Source of the DNA: an uncultured Gammaproteobacteria bacterium
Lineage (GTDB): Bacteria; Pseudomonadota; Gammaproteobacteria; SZUA-229
DNA: 33,944 nt
Direction: 5' to 3'
NCBI GenBank assembly: GCA_937998645.1
Contig: CALLCZ010000100.1
Coordinates: 1 to 33,944, forward strand
Made by a program: the position numbers and the translations under genes. The notes below the pieces were generated by a model. That model did not search any database and was not told the DNA's origin. It saw only the letters and a list, made by a program, of their open reading frames with translations. Shown piece by piece: positions 5,454 to 13,633 of the stretch (the first letter of the stretch is position 1; each line of letters begins with the position of its first letter).

Positions 5454-7274
5454 CTAATCGTTTACGTGAAACCGGCCATAAATTGCCTGTGCCAGTTTAT
5501 TACTGATACCCGGTATTCTAGCAAGATCCTCCACCCCTGCGCGGGTAATACCCTGTAATCCGCCAAAATGCTTGAGCAAGGTCTGCCTGCGCCTGGGCCC
5601 GAGTCCGGCGATATCCTCTAGTGGTGATTGTGTGCGCTTTTTGGCACGCTGCGCGCGGTGGCCGCTGATCGCAAAACGGTGGGCTTCATCACGGATCTGC
5701 AGTATCAGGTGCAAAGCTGATGATTCAGCATCGAGATGAAGCTCGGGGCGGCCATCACTGAACACCAGTTTTTCCAGGCCTGCCTTGCGTCCTTCTCCCT
5801 TGGCGATGCCGACCAGAAGCACGCTGCTGATTCCGAACTCATCGAAGACCTCTACGGCCTGGCGCAACTGCCCCTTGCCGCCATCGATAAACAGTACGTC
5901 CGGCAGTTTTCGGCTGTCTTCATCATCTTTTGTTTTTTTATAGCGGCGCCGCAGTGCCTGGCGCATGGCTGCATAATCATCACCGGGTGTAATGTCCCTG
6001 ATGTTATAACGTCGATAATCACTTTTATAAGGGCCCTCCTGGGTCAACACCACGCAGGAAGCATTGGTTGCCTCGCCCTGTGTATGACTGATATCAAAAC
6101 ATTCCAGCCTTTCCGGAACGGATTCCAGCTGCAGGGCTTCCTGCAGGGCTTCGAATCGCTGTAGTAAACCGGTGCGCGATAACAGGCGTGATGTGAGTGC
6201 CTGCCGCGCGTTGTTCAATGCCATTTCAAGAAACCTGGCACGTTCACCACGCACACTGGTGCTCAGGGTGATCTTTCTACCTGCTTTTTCACTGAGTGTT
6301 TGTTGTATCAGTCCTGCATCCGTCGGTCTGGATGACAGAATGATGTTAACCGGAACTTCCCTGCCCAGGTAGAACTGCGGCATGAATGCGGCCAGGATAT
6401 CCGGGATGTCCATGGCTTCCGGCAATGATGGAAAATAGCTGCGATTGCCCAGGTTGAGCCCGTTGCGAATATAAAATACCTGTATGCAGGCCTGTCCGCC
6501 TTCTGTTGCACAGGCGATGATGTCGATGTCGCCTTTTTCTGCGCTGACATGCTGGCGCTCGGTGATTACCTTCAGGTTGCTGATCTGGTCCCGGTAGACT
6601 GCGGCTTTTTCATAATTCCTTTTTTTCGCCGCCTTTTCCATGGAAGCGACCAGTTCTTCGATAATCTGGCTGCTTTTGCCTTCAAGAAAAAGCAGTGCAT
6701 GTTTAATGTCCTGGCGGTAGGCCTGTTCCGAGATCAGGTTGACGCAGGGTGCGGTACAACGCTTGATCTGGTACTGCAAGCAAGGACGAGAGCGGTTTCT
6801 GAAATAACTGTCCTCACATTGACGGATGCGAAAGGTTTTCTGTAACAGGTTGATGGTTTCACGCACCGCACCTGCGTTTGGATACGGGCCCAGGTAGCGA
6901 CCAGGTTTCTTGCGGGCGCCGCGATGCAGATCGATACGCGGGTATTTATCCTTGTCTGATATGTAGATATACGGGTAGCTCTTGTCATCACGCAACAGGA
7001 CGTTGTAGCGCGGCAGGTATTCCTTGATCAGGTTGTTTTCCAGCAGCAGCGCTTCGCTTTCAGTGTGCGTTACAGTGACATCGATATCGGCTACTTTCGA
7101 CATCAGCAGTTCCGTTTTTGGCGACAGGCCAGTGCTGCGAAAGTAACTTTGCAGGCGTTTCTTCAGGTTGCGTGCCTTGCCGACATACAGCACCTTGCCC
7201 TCGGCGTTGTACATGCGGTAAATGCCGGGTTTGCCGGTGACGGACTTGAGGAAGGCTTTGGAATCGAAGGGCAT
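5454..7274 (-). CDS. uvrC: Excinuclease ABC subunit C
   Basis: A 606-residue nucleotide-excision repair nuclease (E. coli UvrC has 610). Domains in order: GIY-YIG nuclease for the 3' incision at about 15-95 (GIY at 17-19, YVGKA at 30-34); a conserved cysteine cluster C153, C165, C173, C177; a UVR motif binding UvrB at about 203-238; an RNase H-like nuclease for the 5' incision with D394 (CFDISH), GDDYAAM near 431 and IDGGKGQ at 463-469; and a tandem helix-hairpin-helix DNA-binding end at about 553-603 (IAGLGPRRR, IPGISNK). All key residues are present. pgsA follows after 21 bases. A composite inverted repeat separates uvrC from the upstream uracil-DNA glycosylase gene. Confidence 0.97.
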   Translation of the reverse strand: MPFDSKAFLKSVTGKPGIYRMYNAEGKVLYVGKARNLKKRLQSYFRSTGLSPKTELLMSKVADIDVTVTHTESEALLLENNLIKEYLPRYNVLLRDDKSYPYIYISDKDKYPRIDLHRGARKKPGRYLGPYPNAGAVRETINLLQKTFRIRQCEDSYFRNRSRPCLQYQIKRCTAPCVNLISEQAYRQDIKHALLFLEGKSSQIIEELVASMEKAAKKRNYEKAAVYRDQISNLKVITERQHVSAEKGDIDIIACATEGGQACIQVFYIRNGLNLGNRSYFPSLPEAMDIPDILAAFMPQFYLGREVPVNIILSSRPTDAGLIQQTLSEKAGRKITLSTSVRGERARFLEMALNNARQALTSRLLSRTGLLQRFEALQEALQLESVPERLECFDISHTQGEATNASCVVLTQEGPYKSDYRRYNIRDITPGDDYAAMRQALRRRYKKTKDDEDSRKLPDVLFIDGGKGQLRQAVEVFDEFGISSVLLVGIAKGEGRKAGLEKLVFSDGRPELHLDAESSALHLILQIRDEAHRFAISGHRAQRAKKRTQSPLEDIAGLGPRRRQTLLKHFGGLQGITRAGVEDLARIPGISNKLAQAIYGRFHVND

Positions 7275-7300
7275 GGCGGGATTATAACTAATGTTTATTC

Positions 7301-7434
7301 ACCGCAGAGGCGCGGAGACGCAGAGATTTATAAGGTTTACGTAGGAACGACTTTAGTCGTGAATTCTCGACATTCGCGACTAAAGTCGCTCCTACAAAAT
7401 ATCAATATCCTCTGCGCCTCCGCGCCTCTGCGGT
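7301..7434. repeat. Composite nested inverted repeat, copy 1 (between UDG gene and uvrC)
   Basis: The outer arms, 7301-7325 and 7410-7434, are 25 bases each and match at 24 of 25. They have a 9-base rhythm and begin ACCGCAGAGGCGCGGAG. Inside lies a second inverted repeat, GTAGGAACGACTTTAGTCG (7341-7359), with its partner at 7377-7395 matching at 18 of 19. This inner unit resembles the REP-type sequences common in gammaproteobacteria (GTAGGAGCG... with a TTTAG core). The last base of the element is also the last base of the UDG stop codon. The A-B-B'-A' architecture recurs at 26946-27084. Confidence 0.9.
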
Positions 7435-8060
7435 TATTCCAGTATTTCTTTAGCTCGTGCGAACACGGCCTCGAACATCTGGGTTGTCAGGCGTTTTGTC
7501 TGGGTGTTGTAGCGGCTGCAGTGGTAGGAGTCGATCAGTACACCGCGGTCGAGCGGGTGTTCTGCACCATGGCCGAACTTATAGTCAGACTGTTTCAGTC
7601 CAAAACCCATAATGACGGCTTTGTGTGCAATGCTGCCGAGGGCAATGATGACGAAATTATCCGGTAGTGCATTAAGCTCTTCGCTCAACCAGTTATTACA
7701 GGTATTGATTTCAGCTGCGACGGGTTTGTTTTGTGGCGGCAGACACTTGACCGCATTGGTGATACGGCAGTTGATCAGCTCGAGATCATCATCTGCCGAA
7801 GTGGATTCAGGTTTTGTCGCAAAGCCGTATTTATGCAGGGTCTGGTATAACAGGATACCGGCATGGTCACCGGTGAATGGCCGCCCACTGGCATTAGCAC
7901 CGTGCATGCCGGGTGCGAGCCCAACGATACAGCAAGGTGCTGCCTGGTCGCCGAAAGCTGGAACCGGCCTGGCAAAGTAATCAGGGTAATCGTTGCGGAC
8001 ATCAACAAGAAAACTGGCCAGGCGATCGCATTGAACGCAGTCTGTATTGAATTTAGACAT
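7434..8060 (-). CDS. Uracil-DNA glycosylase, iron-sulphur family 4/5 (UDGb-like)
   Basis: A 208-residue base-excision repair enzyme. Motif 1, GLAPGMHGANASGRPFTGD (47-65), and motif 3, SYHCSRYNTQT (178-188, His180), are of the UDGb (family 5) type known from Thermus and Mycobacterium. C8, C11, C106 and C121 have the spacing of the 4Fe-4S ligands shared by families 4 and 5. Family 5 enzymes remove uracil and, in some cases, other deaminated bases from double-stranded DNA; the exact range here is unknown. The proline of the usual HPS-type motif is Cys181. The gene lies between a GacA-type regulator and uvrC, where E. coli has no such gene, so the string links excision repair functions. Family 4 is the main alternative, but the GLAPGxxGAN motif favours family 5. 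Confidence 0.85.
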   Translation of the reverse strand: MSKFNTDCVQCDRLASFLVDVRNDYPDYFARPVPAFGDQAAPCCIVGLAPGMHGANASGRPFTGDHAGILLYQTLHKYGFATKPESTSADDDLELINCRITNAVKCLPPQNKPVAAEINTCNNWLSEELNALPDNFVIIALGSIAHKAVIMGFGLKQSDYKFGHGAEHPLDRGVLIDSYHCSRYNTQTKRLTTQMFEAVFARAKEILE

Positions 8061-8092
8061 GAAGTTACTTAATTATTAACTTTAAATATATA

Positions 8093-8776
8093 CTATATAT
8101 ATTTGTTATTATTGAATATATCTCCATCAAGGATACCGTGTTTCATGGCCAGGTGCACCATTTCGATATCTGACTTGACCCCCAGCTTTTCGTGCAGGCG
8201 TGCGCGGTAGGTACTGACTGTTTTCGGGCTGATATTGAGGGTTTTGGCAATTTCATTATTTTTGTGCCCCTGGGCAATCATCATCAGGATCAGCAATTCC
8301 CTTTTTGACAGACTGTCGATGATGCTGTCCTGGCCGGGCAGCATGGAAAGCGCGAGTTGCTGTGCAATGTCCTTGGCAATATACCGGCCACCTCCGTGTA
8401 CGTCCCTGATCGCTTCGACCATTTCTTCTACATGATTTCCCTTGGTGAGATAGCCCTTGGCACCACCCTTGAGCAGACGTTTGGGTATTGGGCCATCTGC
8501 GTGAACTGTGATGATGATAATACCGATATCGGGCCACTGCTTGCTGATACGACTGGTGGCTTCGATACCGCCAATCCCCGGCATATTGACGTCCATCAGG
8601 ATGACATCGATATCCTCGTAATGCAGTCGGCATTGTTCAATCGCCGCTTCACCACTGCTTACCTGTGCAACAACTTCGATACCGTCCTGGGCCGCGAGTA
8701 AACTGGCGAAACCGTGTCTGACCAGGTCATGGTCGTCGACCACCAGTACGCCGATGTTTGATGCTTTTCCTGACAT
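8093..8776 (-). CDS. gacA: LuxR/FixJ-family response regulator, GacA/UvrY type
   Basis: A 227-residue two-component regulator. The receiver domain (about 8-125) has the acidic pocket D14/D15, phospho-acceptor D62 in VILMDVNMPG, T90 and K112. A LuxR-type helix-turn-helix follows at about 153-213 (LSKRELLILMMIAQGHKNNEIA, then ISPKTVSTYRARLHEKLGV). Length, sequence and position upstream of uvrC match GacA/UvrY, which with the BarA/GacS kinase drives transcription of CsrA/RsmA-sequestering small RNAs. No partner kinase or Csr/Rsm RNA is in the window. I chose the ATG at 8776, which begins directly before the receiver domain. A longer frame to 8941 would overlap the divergent gene and adds residues with no receiver homology. 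The C-terminal 9 residues (Asn- and Asp-rich) are a short extension. Confidence 0.9.
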   Translation of the reverse strand: MSGKASNIGVLVVDDHDLVRHGFASLLAAQDGIEVVAQVSSGEAAIEQCRLHYEDIDVILMDVNMPGIGGIEATSRISKQWPDIGIIIITVHADGPIPKRLLKGGAKGYLTKGNHVEEMVEAIRDVHGGGRYIAKDIAQQLALSMLPGQDSIIDSLSKRELLILMMIAQGHKNNEIAKTLNISPKTVSTYRARLHEKLGVKSDIEMVHLAMKHGILDGDIFNNNKYI

Positions 8777-8859
8777 GTGTACACTTGAGCCACTAAAATT
8801 ACATGGACCACATATTAACAGTGTGTCACTCAACTGCAAATGCTTCATTGGGAGATGAT

Positions 8860-9981
8860 ATGCAAGCTTATTTTCAACTGGATGATGATGTCGTTCACCT
8901 GAACCATGCAGCCGTTGCACCCTGGCCGTCACAGACTGCACAGGCGGTTAAGGCATTTGCCGATGAGAACGCCCGCCAGGGCTCGAAAGACTACGATTTA
9001 TGGCTGCTTCGAGAAAAGGACTTACGCAAGCGCCTGGCTCAGTTGATAAACGCACCGTCAACGGATGAGATCGCGTTGCTGAAAAGCACATCCGAAGGCC
9101 TGTCACTGATTGCCTACGGCCTGCCATGGAAATCAGGCGACAATATCGTTATTCCTGCAGAAGAATTCCCGTCAAATCGTATCGTCTGGCAATCCCTCGA
9201 AAGCACGGGAGTTGAAACGCGACTGATCCCGGTTTCAAACGTTAAAAATCCGGAACAGGCACTGATTGATGCCATGGACAGCAATACACGTGTAATGAGT
9301 TGCAGCTCGGTGCAGTACGCAACCGGCTTGAGACTCGATTTAGCCCGCCTGGGTCATGCCTGTAAACAATCCGACACCCTGTATTGCGTCGATGCGATCC
9401 AGTCGATTGGGGCATTGCAATTCGATGTACAGGCCTGCCAGGCGGATTTTGTCGTCGCCGATGGTCATAAATGGATGCTCGGACCTGAAGGCTGCGCCCT
9501 GTTTTATTGCAGAAAGACACTCATCAAGCAGCTTGAGCTGAAACAGTATGGCTGGCACATGGTGCAGGATGTTTCAGACTTTAATAAAAAGGACTGGCAG
9601 CCGAACGAAACCGCGCAGCGTTTTGAATGTGGAAGCCCGAACATGACAGGCATTGTGGCCTTGCATGCATCCGTTGGCCTGTTGCTCGATATCGGTATGG
9701 CGGCTATTGAAAGACAGGTCATGGAAAAGTCTGCCTGGCTGGCAAATAAACTGGCGGCTCTGGACAATATCGAAATACTGAGCCCGCTTGATGATAACAG
9801 GCGTGCCGGTATCGTGCTGTTCAGGAAGACGGATGCCGACACCGAGTCGCTGTACCGCCATCTGCAAAAACATAATGTGTTATGTGCGATGCGCGGCAAT
9901 GGAATACGTTTTTCACCTCACTTCTATACTTCTCTGGAAAAGATGGATGCTGCTGTTTCGCTGGTCAGGGAGTTTTGCTGA
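8860..9981 (+). CDS. Class V (fold type I) PLP-dependent aminotransferase / cysteine desulfurase-like enzyme
   Basis: A 373-residue PLP enzyme. The PLP lysine is K204 in DGHKWMLGPEG, with His203 before it. D178 in CVDAIQSIGA should contact the pyridine nitrogen, and STSEGLSL (76-83) forms the phosphate-side loop. The C-terminal GNGIRFSPHFYTS is typical of the class. The family includes cysteine desulfurases, isopenicillin-N-epimerase-like enzymes and kynureninase relatives; the substrate cannot be fixed. A Cys in LCAMRGNG lies near the desulfurase catalytic loop, but the surrounding HHCAMP-type motif is missing, so I do not call it a desulfurase. The second ATG was chosen because GGGAG lies 5 bases before it; the longer frame from 8803 has no such site. 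It is divergent from gacA and 133 bases before the YiiX-like gene. Confidence 0.85.
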   Translation: MQAYFQLDDDVVHLNHAAVAPWPSQTAQAVKAFADENARQGSKDYDLWLLREKDLRKRLAQLINAPSTDEIALLKSTSEGLSLIAYGLPWKSGDNIVIPAEEFPSNRIVWQSLESTGVETRLIPVSNVKNPEQALIDAMDSNTRVMSCSSVQYATGLRLDLARLGHACKQSDTLYCVDAIQSIGALQFDVQACQADFVVADGHKWMLGPEGCALFYCRKTLIKQLELKQYGWHMVQDVSDFNKKDWQPNETAQRFECGSPNMTGIVALHASVGLLLDIGMAAIERQVMEKSAWLANKLAALDNIEILSPLDDNRRAGIVLFRKTDADTESLYRHLQKHNVLCAMRGNGIRFSPHFYTSLEKMDAAVSLVREFC

Positions 9982-10114
9982 CAGATACGTCGAATATGTA
10001 GAAGTAATGCTAAAAAAACAGCGGCTTATTGAAATAAATGAACCCGCAAATAAGGCAAATGTCTTAGCATAACACTACACTAGAATAATATGATTTTAAT
10101 CAGGGCGGGCTTTT

Positions 10115-11104
10115 ATGCTGTGGCCGTTTAACAAAGTCAGGGATTTTGTCTGGAATCGAACTGTCAACTGGCTGACTTACGAAGGCGATAATCCCACGGT
10201 CCCATTATCCGATTTCGACAAGTTGCGTTATGAATTGCGACCTGGCGACGTATTGCTCGTTGAAGGCCGCTCCAATGTTGCCGACATCATCAAGGCAGTG
10301 ACGCAAAGCATCTGGACGCACTCCATGCTGTATATCGGCCGCCTGCATGATATCGATGACCCGGATGTTCGCAAGCGCATAGAAAAGTTCTGCAGTTTCG
10401 CACCGGATGAACAACTGATCATAGAATCACTCCTCGGTCATGGCACCATCGTTACAAAGCTGGATAAATACAAGGGTGAACATTTAAGGATCTGCCGTCC
10501 CAGTGGTCTGACACGCAAAGATGCCCAGGGGGTCATCAATTATGCAGTGTATCAGTTAGGCGTCGACTACAATGTGCGTTACGTGATGGATCTTGCACGT
10601 TTTATGTTTCCATACTGGTGGATACCCAAGCGCTGGGTATCCAGCCTGTTTGAGCATAATGCTGGACGACCGACAAAAACCGTATGTTCAATAATGATGG
10701 CTGAAGCATTTGCTTCTGTACACTTCCCGATCAGGCCTGTCCTGCATCAGAATGAGAGCGGCCAACTGAAAATGTATCGTCGTAACACGAAGTTGATTAC
10801 GCCCTCGGATTACGATTACTCGCCTTACTTTGAAATTATTAAATACCCGATACTTGATCTTGATGACCTGGCCCTGTATCGAAAACTGCCATGGGACCGT
10901 ACAGGCGTGCACTGTAGTGACGTTGGCGACGGTCTTGTCGTCGATAAATCAAATATGAACCTGGTTGAAACCGGTTACACGGAGCCGGATGCTATGTCGG
11001 CAAAAAATGAAGAAACTGGTATGGATAAACCCGAAGCATTATCTGGCGATGATGGGGAACCAGTAGATAAAGAAAAGAACCTGAAACAACAACAGAAGAT
11101 TTAA
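10115..11104 (+). CDS. YiiX/YebB-like permuted NlpC/P60 (papain-fold) protein, putative lipid hydrolase
   Basis: A 329-residue protein. LRPGDVLLVEG (41-51), WTHSMLYIGR with His69 (67-76), IIESLLGHG with Glu104 (102-110), YQLGVDYN (146-153) and KTVCSIMMAEAF with Cys191 (188-199) follow the order of the circularly permuted NlpC/P60 families, where His comes before Cys. Such proteins (YiiX, YebB, LRAT-like) are thought or shown to act on amide or ester bonds of lipids or peptides; the substrate here is not known. No signal peptide is visible. Residues 290-329 are an acidic, disordered-looking tail. The fadE start lies only 12 bases after the stop, so this gene and the beta-oxidation genes are very likely one operon, hinting at a role in supplying or modifying acyl groups. 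Confidence 0.75.
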   Translation: MLWPFNKVRDFVWNRTVNWLTYEGDNPTVPLSDFDKLRYELRPGDVLLVEGRSNVADIIKAVTQSIWTHSMLYIGRLHDIDDPDVRKRIEKFCSFAPDEQLIIESLLGHGTIVTKLDKYKGEHLRICRPSGLTRKDAQGVINYAVYQLGVDYNVRYVMDLARFMFPYWWIPKRWVSSLFEHNAGRPTKTVCSIMMAEAFASVHFPIRPVLHQNESGQLKMYRRNTKLITPSDYDYSPYFEIIKYPILDLDDLALYRKLPWDRTGVHCSDVGDGLVVDKSNMNLVETGYTEPDAMSAKNEETGMDKPEALSGDDGEPVDKEKNLKQQQKI

Positions 11105-11116
11105 AAAGGAAAAGCC

Positions 11117-13558
11117 ATGTTAATGTGGATTGGACTGTTTATTCTCATCACTGCTGTAGCTGTCTACTTTCGTATTTCACTACTGCTGTGGTCAGTTCTT
11201 GTTGCACTTGGCCTTGGCGCCATGCATTACGTACCCGGGGTGGGCACCACCACGCTTTCCCTGTTATGGGTCATTTATGCAGCCGTCGTTATTCCTTTGA
11301 ATCTCCAGATGTTGCGCAAGAATTTTATCAGTAATCCATTATTCAAAGGCATGGCCAGGGCAATGCCGACGATTTCGCAAACTGAACAGGAAGCACTCGA
11401 TGCCGGTGATGTCTGGTGGGAAGGTGAGCTGTTCAGCGGCAATCCGGATTTTCGCAAGATCCGTTCCATACCCGCACCCCGGTTAACTGAAGAAGAACAG
11501 GCATTTATAGATGGACCGGTTGAGGAACTATGCCGGATGACGAATGACTGGGAAGTAACCCACGAAAATTTTGACCTGTCTGAGGAGGCCTGGAAGTTCA
11601 TCAAGGACAAAGGTTTCTTCGCAATGATTATTCCCAAAGAATACGGCGGCCTGGGCTATTCAGCGCTGGCGCATTCGGAAGTCGTGATGAAGCTGGGCAG
11701 CCGGAGTGGATCGACAGCCGTTACCGTGATGGTTCCTAATTCACTGGGACCGGGCAAACTGCTCATGCACTACGGCACGCAGCAGCAGAAAGATTATTAC
11801 CTGCCACGTCTTGCCCGAGGTGAAGATGTGCCCTGCTTCGGCCTGACCGGTCCGGATGCTGGCAGTGATGCCGGCGCCATGCCTGATACCGGTGTTGTCT
11901 GTTTCGGCAGCTTTGACGGCAAGGATGATGTGCTTGGTGTTCGTCTTAACTGGGAGAAACGCTACATTACACTGGCGCCGGTTGCGACTTTGCTTGGCAT
12001 TGCGTTCAAGTTATACGACCCCGATCATTTGCTCAGTGAAGTTGAAGACAGGGGTATTACCCTGGCGCTGGTGAAACGCGATACCGCAGGTGTTGAAGTT
12101 GGTAAACGCCATTTCCCTGCCAACCAGGCATTTATGAACGGGCCCATTCGCGGCAAAGACGTATTCATACCGCTCGACTGGATCATTGGCGGTGAAGAAT
12201 ACATCGGCAAGGGCTGGAGCATGCTGATGGAGTGCCTGGCTGATGGCCGTGCAATTTCACTACCCGCATTGGGAACGGCTGCAAGCAAAATGGCATCACG
12301 CTATACCGGCAGCTATTCACGCATACGTAAACAGTTTCGTACACCAATCGGTTACTTCGAAGGGGTTGAAGAAGTTCTGGCGCAGATCGGCGGACAAACC
12401 TATGCAATTGAATCCGCGCGGCTGCTGGTGTTGTCCGCTCTTGATCAGGGAGAAGTCCCTTCTGTCGTTTCAGGCATTGTTAAACAGCAGATCATGGAAC
12501 GCATGCGCGATGTTGTTAATCACGCAATGGACATCCATGGCGGTCATGGCATTTGTATGGGGCCGAACAATTTTCTGGGGCGTGGCTATCAGTTGATACC
12601 CGTCGGCATCACGGTTGAAGGTGCAAACATTCTAACGCGAACCATGATAATTTTTGGCCAGGGCGCATTACGCAGCCATCCGTTTTTGCTAAAAGAAGTC
12701 GAGGCCTTCCATAACCCTGACAAGAAACGAGGCCTCAAGGATTTTGATAAAGCGCTGTTCGCACACATGGGCTTTATCTTCAGCAACATCGTACGTACAT
12801 TCTGGATGGGTATTACATCTGCCCGCCTGGTGCGCACACCGGGTGACAGGGTAACGCGCTATTACTATCGCCAGCTGGTGCGTATGAGTTCTGCCTTCGC
12901 GCTGATGACCGATTTCTGTCTGGCAATACTCGGTGGCACCTTGAAAAGACGCGAAAAGATTTCAGGACGCCTCGCCGATGTTTTATCGAATATGTACATC
13001 ATTACTGCAATTCTCAAACATTACGAAGATGAAGGAGCGCCGGAAGATGACGTTGCATTATTACGCTGGGCCTGTGACGATGCTTTATTCAATATACAAA
13101 CCGCAATGAAAGGCGTGATGACCAACATGCCAGTGCCGGTCGTTGGTAGATTGCTTAATTTCCTCGTATTCCCCTTGACCAAACCTTACAAGGGTCCTGA
13201 TGACAGGCAGGGTTATAAAGTTGCGCGTATCCTGCTGTCACCAACAGAGGCAAGAGCACGTTTAACACGCGGCATCTATGCCGGAACAGGTCCGGATGAC
13301 GCGACAGGCCGTATTGACCATGCACTCGATTATGTTCTCAGAACAGAAAAACTCGAGAAGCGACTGAGAAGCGCTATGCAAAAAGGCTATCTGTCATCTT
13401 CTTCACTCAGCCTGTACGAAGACGCAAAACAACAGGAAGTTATTACAGACCAGGAATATGACCTGTTGAAGGAAGCGCAAGCGGCAGTCCGCAATGCAAT
13501 CAAGGTTGATGAATTTTCGAATACCGGGTGGAACGTTGAAACCCCAGGAATGCAATGA
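11117..13558 (+). CDS. fadE: Acyl-CoA dehydrogenase, FadE type
   Basis: An 813-residue protein, the same size as E. coli FadE (814), which catalyses the first, FAD-dependent step of fatty-acid beta-oxidation: acyl-CoA to trans-2-enoyl-CoA. The N terminus carries two to three hydrophobic segments (about 3-22, 24-40, 44-62), placing it at the inner membrane as in FadE. The acyl-CoA dehydrogenase core runs from about 95 to 480 (IPKEYGGLGYSALAHSEVVM near 170, CFGLTGPDAGSDAG near 240, DIHGGHGICMGPNN near 474). A C-terminal domain of about 300 residues typical of the FadE group follows. The gene is downstream of the YiiX-like gene and upstream of the thiolase, after a dispersed repeat. Confidence 0.95.
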   Translation: MLMWIGLFILITAVAVYFRISLLLWSVLVALGLGAMHYVPGVGTTTLSLLWVIYAAVVIPLNLQMLRKNFISNPLFKGMARAMPTISQTEQEALDAGDVWWEGELFSGNPDFRKIRSIPAPRLTEEEQAFIDGPVEELCRMTNDWEVTHENFDLSEEAWKFIKDKGFFAMIIPKEYGGLGYSALAHSEVVMKLGSRSGSTAVTVMVPNSLGPGKLLMHYGTQQQKDYYLPRLARGEDVPCFGLTGPDAGSDAGAMPDTGVVCFGSFDGKDDVLGVRLNWEKRYITLAPVATLLGIAFKLYDPDHLLSEVEDRGITLALVKRDTAGVEVGKRHFPANQAFMNGPIRGKDVFIPLDWIIGGEEYIGKGWSMLMECLADGRAISLPALGTAASKMASRYTGSYSRIRKQFRTPIGYFEGVEEVLAQIGGQTYAIESARLLVLSALDQGEVPSVVSGIVKQQIMERMRDVVNHAMDIHGGHGICMGPNNFLGRGYQLIPVGITVEGANILTRTMIIFGQGALRSHPFLLKEVEAFHNPDKKRGLKDFDKALFAHMGFIFSNIVRTFWMGITSARLVRTPGDRVTRYYYRQLVRMSSAFALMTDFCLAILGGTLKRREKISGRLADVLSNMYIITAILKHYEDEGAPEDDVALLRWACDDALFNIQTAMKGVMTNMPVPVVGRLLNFLVFPLTKPYKGPDDRQGYKVARILLSPTEARARLTRGIYAGTGPDDATGRIDHALDYVLRTEKLEKRLRSAMQKGYLSSSSLSLYEDAKQQEVITDQEYDLLKEAQAAVRNAIKVDEFSNTGWNVETPGMQ

Positions 13559-13565
13559 ACGAAAT

Positions 13566-13598
13566 GTAGCCTGGATGGAGTGAAACGAAATCCGGGGC
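13566..13598. repeat. Dispersed hairpin repeat of the GTAGCC(T/C)GGATGGAG type
   Basis: GTAGCCTGGATGGAG begins 8 bases after the fadE stop and ends ATCCGGGGC. CCTGGAT (13570-13576) pairs with ATCCGGG around a GAAACGAA-containing loop. The sequence resembles a repeat with consensus like GTAGCCCGGATGGAGCG that I recall as widespread in gammaproteobacterial gaps. It lies in the 75-base gap between fadE and the thiolase. Confidence 0.7.
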
Positions 13599-13633
13599 CA
13601 ATAACAGATAATAATGAATAATGGTAATGTGAA

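Noticed and set aside
7301-7434. CRISPR-like repeat pattern
   Set aside because: The repeats are inverted and nested, not direct and regularly spaced, and no cas gene is present.
8803-8859. Earlier start for the class V PLP enzyme
   Set aside because: The ATG at 8860 has GGGAG 5 bases upstream and gives a normal N terminus; the one at 8803 has no ribosome-binding site.
8777-8941. 55-codon N-terminal extension of the GacA-type regulator
   Set aside because: The extra residues lie before the receiver domain, are rich in His and show no homology. They would also overlap the start of the divergent PLP-enzyme gene.
10006-10070. ATGCTAA / TTAGCAT inverted repeat upstream of the YiiX-like gene
   Set aside because: It is only 7 bp with about 51 bases between the arms, which is expected by chance in AT-rich sequence. 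No regulator motif is recognisable and no convincing promoter pairs with it.
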